From an uncultured Tannerella sp. (GTDB lineage Bacteria; Bacteroidota; Bacteroidia; Bacteroidales; Tannerellaceae), in the NCBI GenBank assembly GCA_938036405.1, contig CALHPT010000167.1, positions 1 to 31,847 of the forward strand: a DNA stretch of 31,847 nt, written 5' to 3'. Shown piece by piece: positions 24,343 through 31,780 of this stretch (position 1 is its first letter; each line of letters starts with the position of its first letter). The notes beneath the pieces are model-generated. The model worked only from the letters and a program-made list of their open reading frames with translations, had not been told where the DNA came from and did no database searches. The position numbers and the translations under genes were made by a program.

Positions 24343-24415
24343 GATTCGCTAGCTCAGCAGGTAGAGCACATCCCTTTTAAGGATGGGGTCCTGGGTTCGA
24401 GCCCCAGGCGAATCA
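24343..24415 (+). tRNA. tRNA-Lys (anticodon TTT)
   Basis: A complete cloverleaf of 73 bases. The acceptor stem is GATTCGC/GCGAATC and the D-stem is GCTC/GAGC. The anticodon stem is CATCC/GGATG with loop CTTTTAA (anticodon TTT). The T-stem is CTGGG/CCCAG around TTCGAGC, and the discriminator is A. CCA is not encoded. It has its own promoter, lies beyond the end of array G and is followed by a terminator. Confidence 0.97.
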
Positions 24416-24442
24416 CAGGTTTAAGGTGAATATTAATGAGCG

Positions 24443-24484
24443 AAGGCCTTCCACCCAGGAGAGATCCGGGAGGAAGGCCTTTTT
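24443..24484 (+). terminator. Terminator after tRNA-Lys
   Basis: AAGGCCTTCC (24443-24452) pairs perfectly with GGAAGGCCTT (24472-24481), and the T-run reaches 24484. On the minus strand only two T follow, so it serves mainly the tRNA transcript. Confidence 0.8.
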
Positions 24485-24509
24485 CAATTGTCCGTGGGGG
24501 GCGGCGGAT

Positions 24510-24962
24510 TTATTCGTCCTGCTTGTGGTCTTGCAGGAATTTGCGGAGAAATTCAGCCTCCGCTTGCTGGTATTTGGAGAGCTTCTCGACGGAGAGGATC
24601 TTCTTGAAGCGCTCGATGTATTCCTTCTCCAGTTGAGCCTCTTTGAGGCGTGTCTCGGTGAGGCAGTTGGAGAGTTCGCGGCGTTCGTGATCGGTGAGGC
24701 CTTGCTGCGTACGGTTCTTACGGGCCAGCTTGCGGCACTCGCGACCGACCTCAAACTTGCGGCGCTGAAGCTCGTTTTCGAGCGGAATAAAGGCTGCGGC
24801 CTCGTCGGCGGTAAGGCCGGCTTCGGCAGTGATGTAGGCGTTGCGTCGGGCAAAGAAGGCCTCGCGGTCGATGCGTTTCTTGGCGTCTTTCTGCGCGTTG
24901 GACGCCGCGGGAGTGGCGAGGGCAAACAGCAGAGCGAGGAGTAGGGGGAGAAGTGTCTTCAT
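24510..24962 (-). CDS. Small secreted helical protein at the end of the sigma-factor operon
   Basis: Not assigned to a family with confidence. ATG 24962 begins a typical signal peptide (residues 1-23, hydrophobic LLPLLLALLFALATPA, cleavage near SNA); an ATG nine bases upstream is possible. The mature part of about 125 residues is charged and helical, with ITAEAGLTADEAAAFIPLENELQRRKFEV and a later long heptad-like helix. The layout recalls small periplasmic Spy/CpxP-like or heavy-metal-sensor-like proteins seen with ECF sigma factors in Bacteroidota. It follows the membrane protein gene by 15 bases, so it is likely co-expressed and possibly part of the same envelope stress response. Confidence 0.7.
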   Translation of the reverse strand: MKTLLPLLLALLFALATPAASNAQKDAKKRIDREAFFARRNAYITAEAGLTADEAAAFIPLENELQRRKFEVGRECRKLARKNRTQQGLTDHERRELSNCLTETRLKEAQLEKEYIERFKKILSVEKLSKYQQAEAEFLRKFLQDHKQDE

Positions 24963-24977
24963 ATTATTCATCGTTTA

Positions 24978-25370
24978 TTATTCCCATTCATTGATGTTGT
25001 CGGAGAAAAAGAGGTCGGCGTATTGCGCCTCGAGATAATCCAGAAAGTCGGCCTCATCGTCGGTGAGGACGGTGGGGGAGCCCGTCGTGGCGTGCTGCAC
25101 AAAGAGCGTTCGTTCGGCTGCACGATCGGCCGGGCGAAGGGCGGAGAGTCCTTTGAAAAGGAGCATCATGCCCAGGAAGGAGGCGGCCAGGTAGAGCAGC
25201 GGCTTGACCTTATCCATGAGCGAGACCGTCGGTGGCTGCGTAGCCTCGGCGGAGGGTTCAGGAAGGGCGGCCATGATGCGATCCGTGAGGCCTTCAAAGT
25301 ATCCCTCGGGCACACGGAAAGGGTCGGCGCTGCCCTTGGGGAAGTTGGGGATAGAGGGTTCTTCTTTCAT
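24978..25370 (-). CDS. Single-pass membrane protein, possible anti-sigma factor
   Basis: This 130-residue protein has an N-terminal cytoplasmic part (1-53) containing DPFRVPEGYFEGLTDRIMAALP, a motif recurrent in Bacteroidota proteins encoded beside ECF sigma factors. One membrane segment (about 55-76, LLYLAASFLGMMLLF) follows, then an acidic outer domain ending in DNINEWE. It starts 61 bases after the sigma factor stop. Position and topology suggest it controls the sigma factor, but it lacks a recognisable zinc-binding HxxxCxxC anti-sigma domain, so the role is inferred. Confidence 0.7.
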   Translation of the reverse strand: MKEEPSIPNFPKGSADPFRVPEGYFEGLTDRIMAALPEPSAEATQPPTVSLMDKVKPLLYLAASFLGMMLLFKGLSALRPADRAAERTLFVQHATTGSPTVLTDDEADFLDYLEAQYADLFFSDNINEWE

Positions 25371-25431
25371 GTCTATCGGAGATGTTTTTGAGGGGGAATG
25401 CGCCCGTACGACGGGGAGATTCGGGTAGTGT

Positions 25432-26001
25432 TTAATTGCCGCTCGTCATGTAGGCTGTGATCTTTTTGACGGCGTGGTGGTAGGAGGCTTTGAGGGCACC
25501 CTCGGAGGTGCCCAAGGCCTCGGACATGTCTTCGTACTTCATGTCGTTGTAATAACGCAAGTTGAAGACGAGGCGTTGCTTCGGCGGGAGCTGTAAGACG
25601 GCTGTCTGAAAGCGAGTCTGGACGGCGTCGCCGTCGAAGAACTCGTCGCCGCGGAGTGTCTCGGCCAGATAACTGTCGTCGTCATCGAGCGAGAGATGGC
25701 GGCGGAGGCGTTCCTTCTCCAGGTGAGTCAAGCATTCGTTCGTGGCGATCTTGTAGAGCCAGGTGGATATGCGGGCATCGCCACGGAAATAGTCCAGGTT
25801 TGCCCAGGCCTTGAGGAAGGTGTTTTGGAGGAGGTCGTTGGCATCCTCATGCGAGATCACCATGCGTCGGATCAGCCAGTAAAGCCGCTGGCTGAAGGCA
25901 TCGACCGCCTCGGCAAAGGCGGCGCGCCGTGTGGCGGGATCCTGAAGTCGGCGGTGCCACTCGGCGTAATCGGGTTCGGGTTGTAAGGGGGTCTCTTTCA
26001 C
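25432..26001 (-). CDS. ECF-type RNA polymerase sigma factor with GTG start
   Basis: A sigma-70 family regulator. The frame is open for 85 codons upstream inside pabC, but homology begins only after the GTG at 26001, giving 189 residues. Region 2 spans about 35-102 (LYWLIRRMVISHEDANDLLQNTFLKAW, then FRGDARISTWLYKIATNEC). Region 4 spans about 130-185 (LQLPPKQRLVFNLRYYNDMKYEDMSEALGTSEGALKASYHHAVKK). The GTG overlaps the pabC TGA in the string GTGA, implying translational coupling. The genes after it encode a membrane protein and a secreted protein, a typical layout for envelope-responsive ECF systems. Confidence 0.88.
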   Translation of the reverse strand: MKETPLQPEPDYAEWHRRLQDPATRRAAFAEAVDAFSQRLYWLIRRMVISHEDANDLLQNTFLKAWANLDYFRGDARISTWLYKIATNECLTHLEKERLRRHLSLDDDDSYLAETLRGDEFFDGDAVQTRFQTAVLQLPPKQRLVFNLRYYNDMKYEDMSEALGTSEGALKASYHHAVKKITAYMTSGN

Positions 26002-26612
26002 GGCGCAAAAGTGTAGAAATCGGGCTGGACAGCCGAGATGGGCAGGCGGATGGCCTCGTGGAGCGGCATCATGGCGTTGATGAGCAGCAGTTCGTCGTAG
26101 GTCGCGAGATCCTGAAGGCGGATACGAGCTGTGCGGATGCGTCCCGTGCGGAGGAGCCGTCGGCGGCAGGTGCCATCGAGCAAGAAGGTGTCGGGGGTGA
26201 CGAGCTCGTCGCCACGACGTAGGACAAGATTCGTGTACGACGTATCCGTCAGGCAACCGTCTCGGATGAAGAGCAGTTCGTCAGTCTCGGCAAGGGAGAT
26301 CTGCGGGCGAGTCAGCGGCGCACGGTCTGCGTATTTGAAGGCGTAATCCGTAGTGTCTGCATCCACAGCGAAGAGTCGTTCGATCTGCCGCCGACGGTAG
26401 GGCGTGAAGGTGACCTCGCGCAACGTGTGGTCATACAACACGCGGCAGCGGACAGTGCCCGTGCGCAGGTCCGCCGGGAGGCACGCTTCCAGATCATGTG
26501 GCAACGTGGGTGCCGTGAAGCCGAAGTGATCGGCGGTGCGGCGCATGCGGTCGGCGTGGTCGCTGAGGTGACACGCGTGGCCGTCTTGAATGCGTATGGT
26601 TTCTATAAACAT
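25998..26612 (-). CDS. pabC: Class IV aminotransferase, probable aminodeoxychorismate lyase
   Basis: Expected to release pyruvate from aminodeoxychorismate to give p-aminobenzoate for folate. The 204-residue protein is short for the class IV family but has the expected landmarks: the Schiff-base lysine Lys93 in AFKYADR and TDTSYTNLV (122-130), the cofactor-binding loop. In that loop Asp replaces the Glu often seen. Placement directly after pabB supports the assignment over branched-chain aminotransferase. Its stop overlaps the GTG start of the sigma factor. A short GTAGT-rich repeat separates it from pabB. Confidence 0.8.
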   Translation of the reverse strand: MFIETIRIQDGHACHLSDHADRMRRTADHFGFTAPTLPHDLEACLPADLRTGTVRCRVLYDHTLREVTFTPYRRRQIERLFAVDADTTDYAFKYADRAPLTRPQISLAETDELLFIRDGCLTDTSYTNLVLRRGDELVTPDTFLLDGTCRRRLLRTGRIRTARIRLQDLATYDELLLINAMMPLHEAIRLPISAVQPDFYTFAP

Positions 26613-26616
26613 GGGG

Positions 26617-26707
26617 GTAGTCAGGGGTAGTTAAGGGGTAGTATAAGGTAGTTAGGGGGTAGTTAGAAGTAGAGAAGGGTTGTGATACTACCTCCAGACT
26701 ACCCCAG
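26617..26707. repeat. GTAGT repeat with 10-11-bp period and inverted ACTACC copies
   Basis: GTAG occurs at 26617, 26627, 26638, 26648, 26659 and 26669, steps of 10-11 bp. The segment 26687-26712 contains three ACTACC in the opposite orientation, so the transcript could fold into a long imperfect stem-loop. It lies in the 109-bp gap between pabB and pabC and shares GTAGTCAGGGGTAGTTA with the repeat before leuS. Confidence 0.75.
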
Positions 26708-26721
26708 ACTACCTTCTATTA

Positions 26722-27690
26722 TTAGAAGGGGAGATAGACCTTTTGGATGACCTCCTCGTACTCGTCATGCATACGGCTGCGGGCGGTGATGCCGCCGCCG
26801 CTTTGGTAGGTGAAGGGATCAGTCGTGAGGTCGATGAAGCGGATGAAGACGGCCGAGTCGAGCGTGTGTCCGTCGAAGAGTCCGAAGACGCCCGTGTAGA
26901 AGCCGCGCGGAGAGTCTTCAGCCTGGCGGATGAGTCGCACAGTGGCGTCTTTCGGGGCGCCGGAGACGGAACCCGCTGGTAGCAGTCGAGCGATGATATC
27001 GCCCACGCACTGTCGCCAATTGTCCGGCAGATGTCCTGCGATCTCGGAGCTGACTTGTAGGATGGGCCCAGCCGACGTCTCGAGTCGGTCGACATATCGA
27101 AAGCGTCGCACATGCACACCGTCGGCCACCATGGAGAGGTCGTTACGGATTAGGTCGACGATCGTGTTGTGTTCGGCCGTCTCTTTCGGGTCAGCCAGGA
27201 TGCGTTCACGGGCGTCGGGCAGTCGGGCGTCGATCGTGCCCTTCATCGGGTTCGAGGCGATCGTGCCGTCGGCATCGATCCGCACGAAGCGCTCGGGCGA
27301 GAAGCAGACGAAGGCGTCGGGGTAATACATTTTATAGAGGGCGCGGGCACGGCGGTAGATGGCGTCGGGGGTGAGGTCGGTGCGGATGGGCGTGCGGACG
27401 GTGAGGTTCGTCAGGAAAGAGTCGCCGCGGAGCAGCCCCGCGCGGATGATGTCAAAGCGGCGCGCGTAGGTCGTCTCGGACTCGGGCATTCGCTCGAAGG
27501 CGTAAGGCACTTCGGGGCCGTCGTCCGATGCGTTGCTGACGCCGCGTATGTTGAATCGCACCTCCGTTTGGCGGAGAGGGTCGGGGATAAAAAAGCCGCG
27601 CGTCAGCTCGAAGTCGAAGCCGAAGAGGAAGGGTCGCCCTTCGCCCCCGGCGCGGTTCATGTCGCGGACTACATCAGATGTATTTCTCAT
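26722..27690 (-). CDS. pabB: Aminodeoxychorismate synthase component I
   Basis: It converts chorismate and ammonia to aminodeoxychorismate in folate synthesis; the glutaminase partner PabA is not in the window. The chorismate-binding domain shows SNPMKGTIDAR, ETAEHNTIVDLIRNDLSMVA, the PAGSVSGAPKDATVRLI motif, GFYTGVFG and the C-terminal SGGGITARSRMHDEYEEVIQK. The frame is open to ATG 27738. I choose ATG 27690 (322 residues) because RNTSDVVRDMNRAGGEGRPFLFGFDFE matches the usual start of short Bacteroidota PabB proteins and because a TACTTTTG box lies just upstream. ATGs at 27708, 27723 and 27738 remain possible. pabC follows after 109 bases. Confidence 0.88.
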   Translation of the reverse strand: MRNTSDVVRDMNRAGGEGRPFLFGFDFELTRGFFIPDPLRQTEVRFNIRGVSNASDDGPEVPYAFERMPESETTYARRFDIIRAGLLRGDSFLTNLTVRTPIRTDLTPDAIYRRARALYKMYYPDAFVCFSPERFVRIDADGTIASNPMKGTIDARLPDARERILADPKETAEHNTIVDLIRNDLSMVADGVHVRRFRYVDRLETSAGPILQVSSEIAGHLPDNWRQCVGDIIARLLPAGSVSGAPKDATVRLIRQAEDSPRGFYTGVFGLFDGHTLDSAVFIRFIDLTTDPFTYQSGGGITARSRMHDEYEEVIQKVYLPF

Positions 27691-27695
27691 GGCCG

Positions 27696-27703
27696 CAAAA
27701 GTA
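27696..27703 (-). promoter_or_regulatory. -7 box in front of pabB
   Basis: The minus strand reads TACTTTTG, matching TAnnTTTG, only six bases before ATG 27690. If used, the transcript would be leaderless or nearly so. No -33 match is seen. Confidence 0.35.
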
Positions 27704-27887
27704 TCCATCTGCCTCTCCCCCATCGCATCGACCTCCATCGTCGGGCGGAGGCTGGCCCAAACGGCTCCCGTTTATGGAGTCTCCAAGCGCTTTGGCTTAA
27801 TAAGTAGTTTCTGATTGACACCTGAAAGCTGTCCGGAGGGCGCGGATTTCTTGGGATGGGTATACAAAATCTATTCACGCCTCGTTT

Positions 27888-27895
27888 TACTTTTG
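27888..27895 (+). promoter_or_regulatory. -7 box of galE
   Basis: TACTTTTG matches TAnnTTTG and gives a leader of about 20 bases before ATG 27922. The -33 element is not evident. Confidence 0.5.
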
Positions 27896-27921
27896 TTTTT
27901 AGAATCAACCCCCAATACGAT

Positions 27922-28947
27922 ATGAGTAAGACAATCATTGTAACAGGCGGCACAGGCTACATTGGATCGCACACTACGGTAGAGCTGATTGAGGCCGGAT
28001 ACGACGTCGTCGCCATCGACAACCTTTCGAACTCCACCGCCGACGTGCTCGACGGCATCGCGCGCATCACCGGCCGGCGCCCCACCTTCTACGAGGCCGA
28101 CTGCAACGACCGCGAAGCGATGGACCGCATCTTCGCCCAGCACGCCCCCGTCAGCGGCATCATCCACTTCGCCGCCAGTAAAGCCGTTGGCGAGTCTGTC
28201 CACAAGCCGCTGCTTTATTACCGCAACAACATCGTCTCCCTCCTCAACCTGCTCGAGCTCATGCCGCGGCACGGCGTCGAGGGCATCGTCTTCTCCTCCT
28301 CCTGTACCGTCTACGGCCAGCCTGCGCCCTCCGATCTGCCCGTCACCGAGGACGCGCCCATTCGGCCCGCCACCTCGCCCTATGGCAACACCAAGCAGAT
28401 CAACGAGGAGATCATCCGCGACACCATCCACGCCGACGCGCCCTTCCGCGCCATCCTACTCCGCTACTTTAACCCCATCGGCGCGCACCCATCAGCCGAG
28501 ATCGGCGAACTCCCCGCAGGTACGCCGCAGAACCTCGTGCCCTACCTCACTCAGACGGCCGCCGGGATCCGCCCCGAACTGCGTGTCTTCGGCGACGACT
28601 ACGACACGCCCGATGGCTCCTGCATCCGTGACTATATCGACATCGTCGATCTGGCCCGTGCGCATGTGGAGGCCGTCCGTCGACTTGTCGAGGGGCAGGC
28701 CACAGAGCCGCTCGAGGTCTTCAATCTCGGCACAGGCCGCGGCGTGTCCGTCCTGGAGCTGATCCGGACGTTCGAGGAGGCCACCGGTGTCCGTGTGCCG
28801 TATCAGATCGTGGGTCGGCGCGAGGGCGACATCGAGCAAGTCTGGGCCGACCCCACGCGCGCCAACCGTGTCCTCGGCTGGACGACCCGCACCCCCCTCT
28901 CCGACACCCTCCGCAACGCCTGGAAGTGGCAGCAGCGGCAGGAGTAG
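27922..28947 (+). CDS. galE: UDP-glucose 4-epimerase
   Basis: It interconverts UDP-glucose and UDP-galactose for polysaccharide synthesis and galactose use. ATG 27922 starts the family N-terminus (MSKTIIVTGGTGYIGSH), giving 341 residues; the open frame extends 22 codons upstream without similarity. The extended short-chain dehydrogenase fold shows the NAD-binding GGTGYIG (9-15), the SSCTVYG segment (126-132) and the catalytic pair Tyr154 and Lys158 in SPYGNTK. The coding sequence is strikingly GC-rich at third positions, in contrast to the reading frame just after it. Confidence 0.94.
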   Translation: MSKTIIVTGGTGYIGSHTTVELIEAGYDVVAIDNLSNSTADVLDGIARITGRRPTFYEADCNDREAMDRIFAQHAPVSGIIHFAASKAVGESVHKPLLYYRNNIVSLLNLLELMPRHGVEGIVFSSSCTVYGQPAPSDLPVTEDAPIRPATSPYGNTKQINEEIIRDTIHADAPFRAILLRYFNPIGAHPSAEIGELPAGTPQNLVPYLTQTAAGIRPELRVFGDDYDTPDGSCIRDYIDIVDLARAHVEAVRRLVEGQATEPLEVFNLGTGRGVSVLELIRTFEEATGVRVPYQIVGRREGDIEQVWADPTRANRVLGWTTRTPLSDTLRNAWKWQQRQE

Positions 28948-28959
28948 ATCCCGCACACA

Positions 28960-29448
28960 TTGGACGCCGTGCGTGAGATCACTGTCTACATCGACGACTA
29001 CGGAGCTAAAGAGGCTGTCGAAGTAAGCCTGGATGCAGAACTCATGCAGCAACATACACGATCCATTCGCGAGAAAGATGGAAAGACAATCGTTATTGAT
29101 TTAGATGAAAAAACGGCCAGCCGCAAGCCTGAATATGAACCGCGCAATTACCGTCATCTGACTCCCGAGGACATTGAGCGTTTCAAGATCAAAGAGGTCG
29201 GGACAGAGACCGTAGCCGGCAAGCCTTGCAAAGTGTTTCGTATGGATCTGTCGGAAGATGAATATGATCTCATGGCTACGATGTACGTCTGGGAGGGTAT
29301 CGTCTTAGCTCAAGAGCTTTCATCCGAGATGATGCACGGGTTGAATTCTGCTGAGGAAGTTCAATCCATTGAGCTCAACGTCCCCATCCCTCCTGAAAAA
29401 TTCGAGATCCCCAAGGGAATCAAGATCAGAGAGGGTCCGGATGAATGA
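28960..29448 (+). pseudogene. 5'-truncated paralogue of the secreted protein at 29503-30120
   Basis: The frame starts with TTG 28960 and encodes up to 162 residues that align with the intact neighbour from about its residue 50 to the end. LTPEDIERFKIKEVGT and VAGKPCK are nearly identical in both. The signal peptide and the first 45 or so residues of the neighbour are missing. There is no ATG at the proper place and no promoter. The frame is the same as galE, so the sequence reads as a 3' gene fragment joined behind the galE stop codon with 12 bases between. Base composition is lower in GC than galE. It may be a remnant of duplication or recombination. Expression from the galE transcript cannot be excluded. 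Confidence 0.65.
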
Positions 29449-29464
29449 GTTTCCCTGCCGCGGC

Positions 29465-29472
29465 TACATTTG
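29465..29472 (+). promoter_or_regulatory. -7 box of the secreted protein gene
   Basis: TACATTTG is followed by CCGCC, the same context as the tRNA-Lys promoter. The leader would be about 30 bases. A TTTG at the right upstream distance is not present. Confidence 0.45.
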
Positions 29473-29502
29473 CCGCCTGTATTTTTTCTAAGTAACACAA
29501 GT

Positions 29503-30120
29503 ATGAAGACAACCCTGTTGATTCTTGCGTCGCTCTTGCTTACGGGCACGCTCTCGGCGCAACTGGACGCCACCGCCGGCAAACGCTATGGCATCAAGTC
29601 GGCCATCATTAAGAAAGAAACGAAGGCCATGGGTGGCACGATAGCTAACACGCTCTACTTCGATGACTTTGGCGACCGTGAGGCGACCGAGATGACGATG
29701 AAAATGGGCGAAGAGGAGAAGCACCTACGCGTCGTCGCTGAGGACGGTGGGCGGACGAACGTCACCTTAGATCTCGACGAGAAGAAGGCCTTCCGCATGC
29801 CTGCCCCCGATCAACCGCGCAACTTCCGCCAGCTCTCTCCCGAGGACATCGAGCGTTTCAAAATCAAGGAGGTGGGCACGGGCGACGTGGCCGGAAAGCC
29901 CTGCAAGAAGTACGAGATGGAATTCACCCAGTCCGGGGTTACGCTCCAGGCCACGATGTGGATCTGGGAGGGCATCATGCTTCGCTACGAGGCGCGCTAT
30001 CAGGGCAACCTGATGGTGACCGATGAGGCCTCCGAGGTGGAGGTGAACGTGGATGTACCTGCTGAAAAATTTGCCATCCCCACGGGCGTAGCCGTCGAGG
30101 CTCCTCCTACGGGCCACTGA
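29503..30120 (+). CDS. Secreted protein of unknown function
   Basis: The family is not recognised. ATG 29503 begins a clear signal peptide (MKTTLLILASLLLTGTLSA, cleavage before Gln20) in a 205-residue product. The mature part contains several short beta-like segments, the stretch DLDEKKAFRMP, the strongly conserved LSPEDIERFKIKEVGT (shared with the truncated copy), one pair of segments around GKPCKKYEMEF, and WIWEGIMLRYEA. This pattern resembles periplasmic or outer-membrane-associated DUF4412-like proteins, but I cannot confirm it. A hairpin terminator-like structure follows at 30166. Confidence 0.75.
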   Translation: MKTTLLILASLLLTGTLSAQLDATAGKRYGIKSAIIKKETKAMGGTIANTLYFDDFGDREATEMTMKMGEEEKHLRVVAEDGGRTNVTLDLDEKKAFRMPAPDQPRNFRQLSPEDIERFKIKEVGTGDVAGKPCKKYEMEFTQSGVTLQATMWIWEGIMLRYEARYQGNLMVTDEASEVEVNVDVPAEKFAIPTGVAVEAPPTGH

Positions 30121-30165
30121 ACCGAAGACGAAAAGAAGGGCTAACGACGAAGAGTCCTGCCGGGC

Positions 30166-30195
30166 GAAGGGGAGTGGGGAGTGCCCCACCCCTTC
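30166..30195 (+). terminator. Strong hairpin after the secreted protein gene
   Basis: GAAGGGG and CCCCTTC, plus inner TGGGG/CCCCA around AGTG, form a 12-pair stem with a two-base bulge. A second small stem CCCT/AGGG followed by CTTTTCG comes right after, so termination is plausible even without a long T-run. Confidence 0.5.
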
Positions 30196-30281
30196 CCTGA
30201 CAGGGCTTTTCGTTTGTAGTCCTGCCGAGCGTCTCCCCATGTCTCCCCCAACGTCGTCACACTTAGCCCCCCATCCCCCCT

Positions 30282-31601
30282 ATGAACTGGCAACAACTGA
30301 TTTCAGGCCGCCGACTCGGCATCGAATCCTATCACGAGCGCAAGCATGAGCGCACCAACTTCCAGCGCGATTACGATCGGCTGATCTTCTCCGCCCCCTT
30401 CCGCCGGCTGCAAAACAAGACGCAGGTCTTCCCCCTGCCGGGTAGCATTTTCGTACACAACCGGCTCACGCATAGCCTGGAGGTCTCGTGTGTCGGTCGC
30501 TCGCTCGGAGCCAACGTGGCCGCCCGTCTCGCCCCCCGACACGACGCCGACACGGCCGCCGCACTCCATGAAATGGGCGCGATCGTTTCCGCCGCCTGCC
30601 TGGCCCATGATATGGGCAACCCGCCCTTTGGCCACTCCGGAGAGCGCGCCATCTCGGCCTTCTTCACCGACGGCGAAGGCCGCACGCTGGAGCCCAACGT
30701 CCGCGCCGAGGGTGGCCGCTGGGAAGACTTCGTCTGTTTCGAAGGCAACGCCAACGCCATGCGCCTGCTCACCCACCGTTTCGTGGGCCGTCGACAGGGC
30801 GGATTCGCGCTCACGTACAGCACGCTCGCCTCGATCGTCAAGTATCCCTACGCCTCCACGCTGGCCGGTAGCCGCGGCAAGTTCGGCTTCTTCCAGAGCG
30901 AAGAGCCCACCTACCTCGGCATCGCCAACGAGCTGGGTATCCCCCATCGCGACGGCCGCTTCGCCCGCCACCCGCTCGTCTACCTGGTCGAGGCTGCGGA
31001 CGACATCTGCTACCAGGTGATGGACATCGAGGACGCCCACAAGCTCCGCATCCTGCCCGCCGACGAGGCGATCGGCCTCCTCCTCGGCTTTTTCGAGGGC
31101 GAACAGCTGGAGCACGTCAGTCGCACGATGATGATCGTGGACGACACGAACGAACGTATCGCCTACCTCCGCTCCTCCGTCATCGGGCTGTTGGTAGATG
31201 AGTGTACCCGCACGTTTGTCGACCACGAGGCCGAACTGCTCGACGGTGCCTTCCCCGGCCCGCTCATCGAGGGCATCGGGAGTCACGCCGCTGCCGCCTA
31301 CCGGGCCTGCTCCGAGGTGGCGCGTCGAAAAATTTACACCGCCGGCGAGGTCGTAGACATCGAACTGGCCGGTCACCGGATCTTTAGCTACCTCCTGACG
31401 GCCGTCATCGACGCCGTCCTCCACCCCACGCACGCCTACAGTCGGCTTCTGCTCAGCCGCATCCCCAGCCAGTACGACACCGCGTCGCCGACCGTCTACG
31501 GCAAGATCCAGTGCGCCCTCGACTACATCTCAGGCATGACCGACGTCTACGCCCTCGACCTCTATCGCAAGATCACCGGCATGAGCCTCCCCGCCGTCTG
31601 A
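30282..31601 (+). CDS. dgt: Deoxyguanosinetriphosphate triphosphohydrolase
   Basis: An HD-superfamily enzyme that cleaves dGTP to deoxyguanosine and triphosphate, helping control dNTP pools. The 439 residues begin with NFQRDYDRLIFSAPFRRLQNKTQVFPL, the family hallmark. The HD metal site follows, with His64 in RLTHSLEVS and His109-Asp110 in CLAHDMGNPPFGHSGE. A further metal Asp is expected near EAADDICYQVMDIEDAH. The length matches family members of about 440-500 residues. It is probably monocistronic and followed by a terminator. Confidence 0.93.
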   Translation: MNWQQLISGRRLGIESYHERKHERTNFQRDYDRLIFSAPFRRLQNKTQVFPLPGSIFVHNRLTHSLEVSCVGRSLGANVAARLAPRHDADTAAALHEMGAIVSAACLAHDMGNPPFGHSGERAISAFFTDGEGRTLEPNVRAEGGRWEDFVCFEGNANAMRLLTHRFVGRRQGGFALTYSTLASIVKYPYASTLAGSRGKFGFFQSEEPTYLGIANELGIPHRDGRFARHPLVYLVEAADDICYQVMDIEDAHKLRILPADEAIGLLLGFFEGEQLEHVSRTMMIVDDTNERIAYLRSSVIGLLVDECTRTFVDHEAELLDGAFPGPLIEGIGSHAAAAYRACSEVARRKIYTAGEVVDIELAGHRIFSYLLTAVIDAVLHPTHAYSRLLLSRIPSQYDTASPTVYGKIQCALDYISGMTDVYALDLYRKITGMSLPAV

Positions 31602-31655
31602 TGGCGGCGGCCGCCGTCTCGCCTCGTCTCGGTAGATAATAAATACGTACCCCCT

Positions 31656-31695
31656 GAATCCCTCATTGTCTCGAGCAATGGGGGATTCGTGTTTT
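31656..31695 (+). terminator. Terminator of the dgt gene
   Basis: GAATCCCTCATTG (31656-31668) pairs with CAATGGGGGATTC (31676-31688), a 13-pair stem with one G-T wobble and loop TCTCGAG. TTTT follows at 31692-31695. Confidence 0.65.
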
Positions 31696-31731
31696 GGGGA
31701 GGTGTGTTTGCCCCTTGCGGGGGCATTTGGA

Positions 31732-31751
31732 GGGCGTATTCTTTTGCGCCC
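31732..31751. repeat. REP-like element GGGCG...CGCCC
   Basis: GGGCG and CGCCC flank an AT-rich loop, followed by TACCCTA. A shorter relative, GGCGTATGTTTTTGCGCC, is at 37-54, and a variant is at 4196-4217. It looks like a dispersed intergenic element. Confidence 0.4.
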
Positions 31752-31780
31752 TACCCTACCGGCAGGAGACGGATTGGCTT

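Noticed and set aside
26002..26256. N-terminal 85-residue extension of the sigma factor
   Set aside because: This part overlaps pabC in another frame and has no sigma-factor similarity. The GTG at 26001 explains the domain start.
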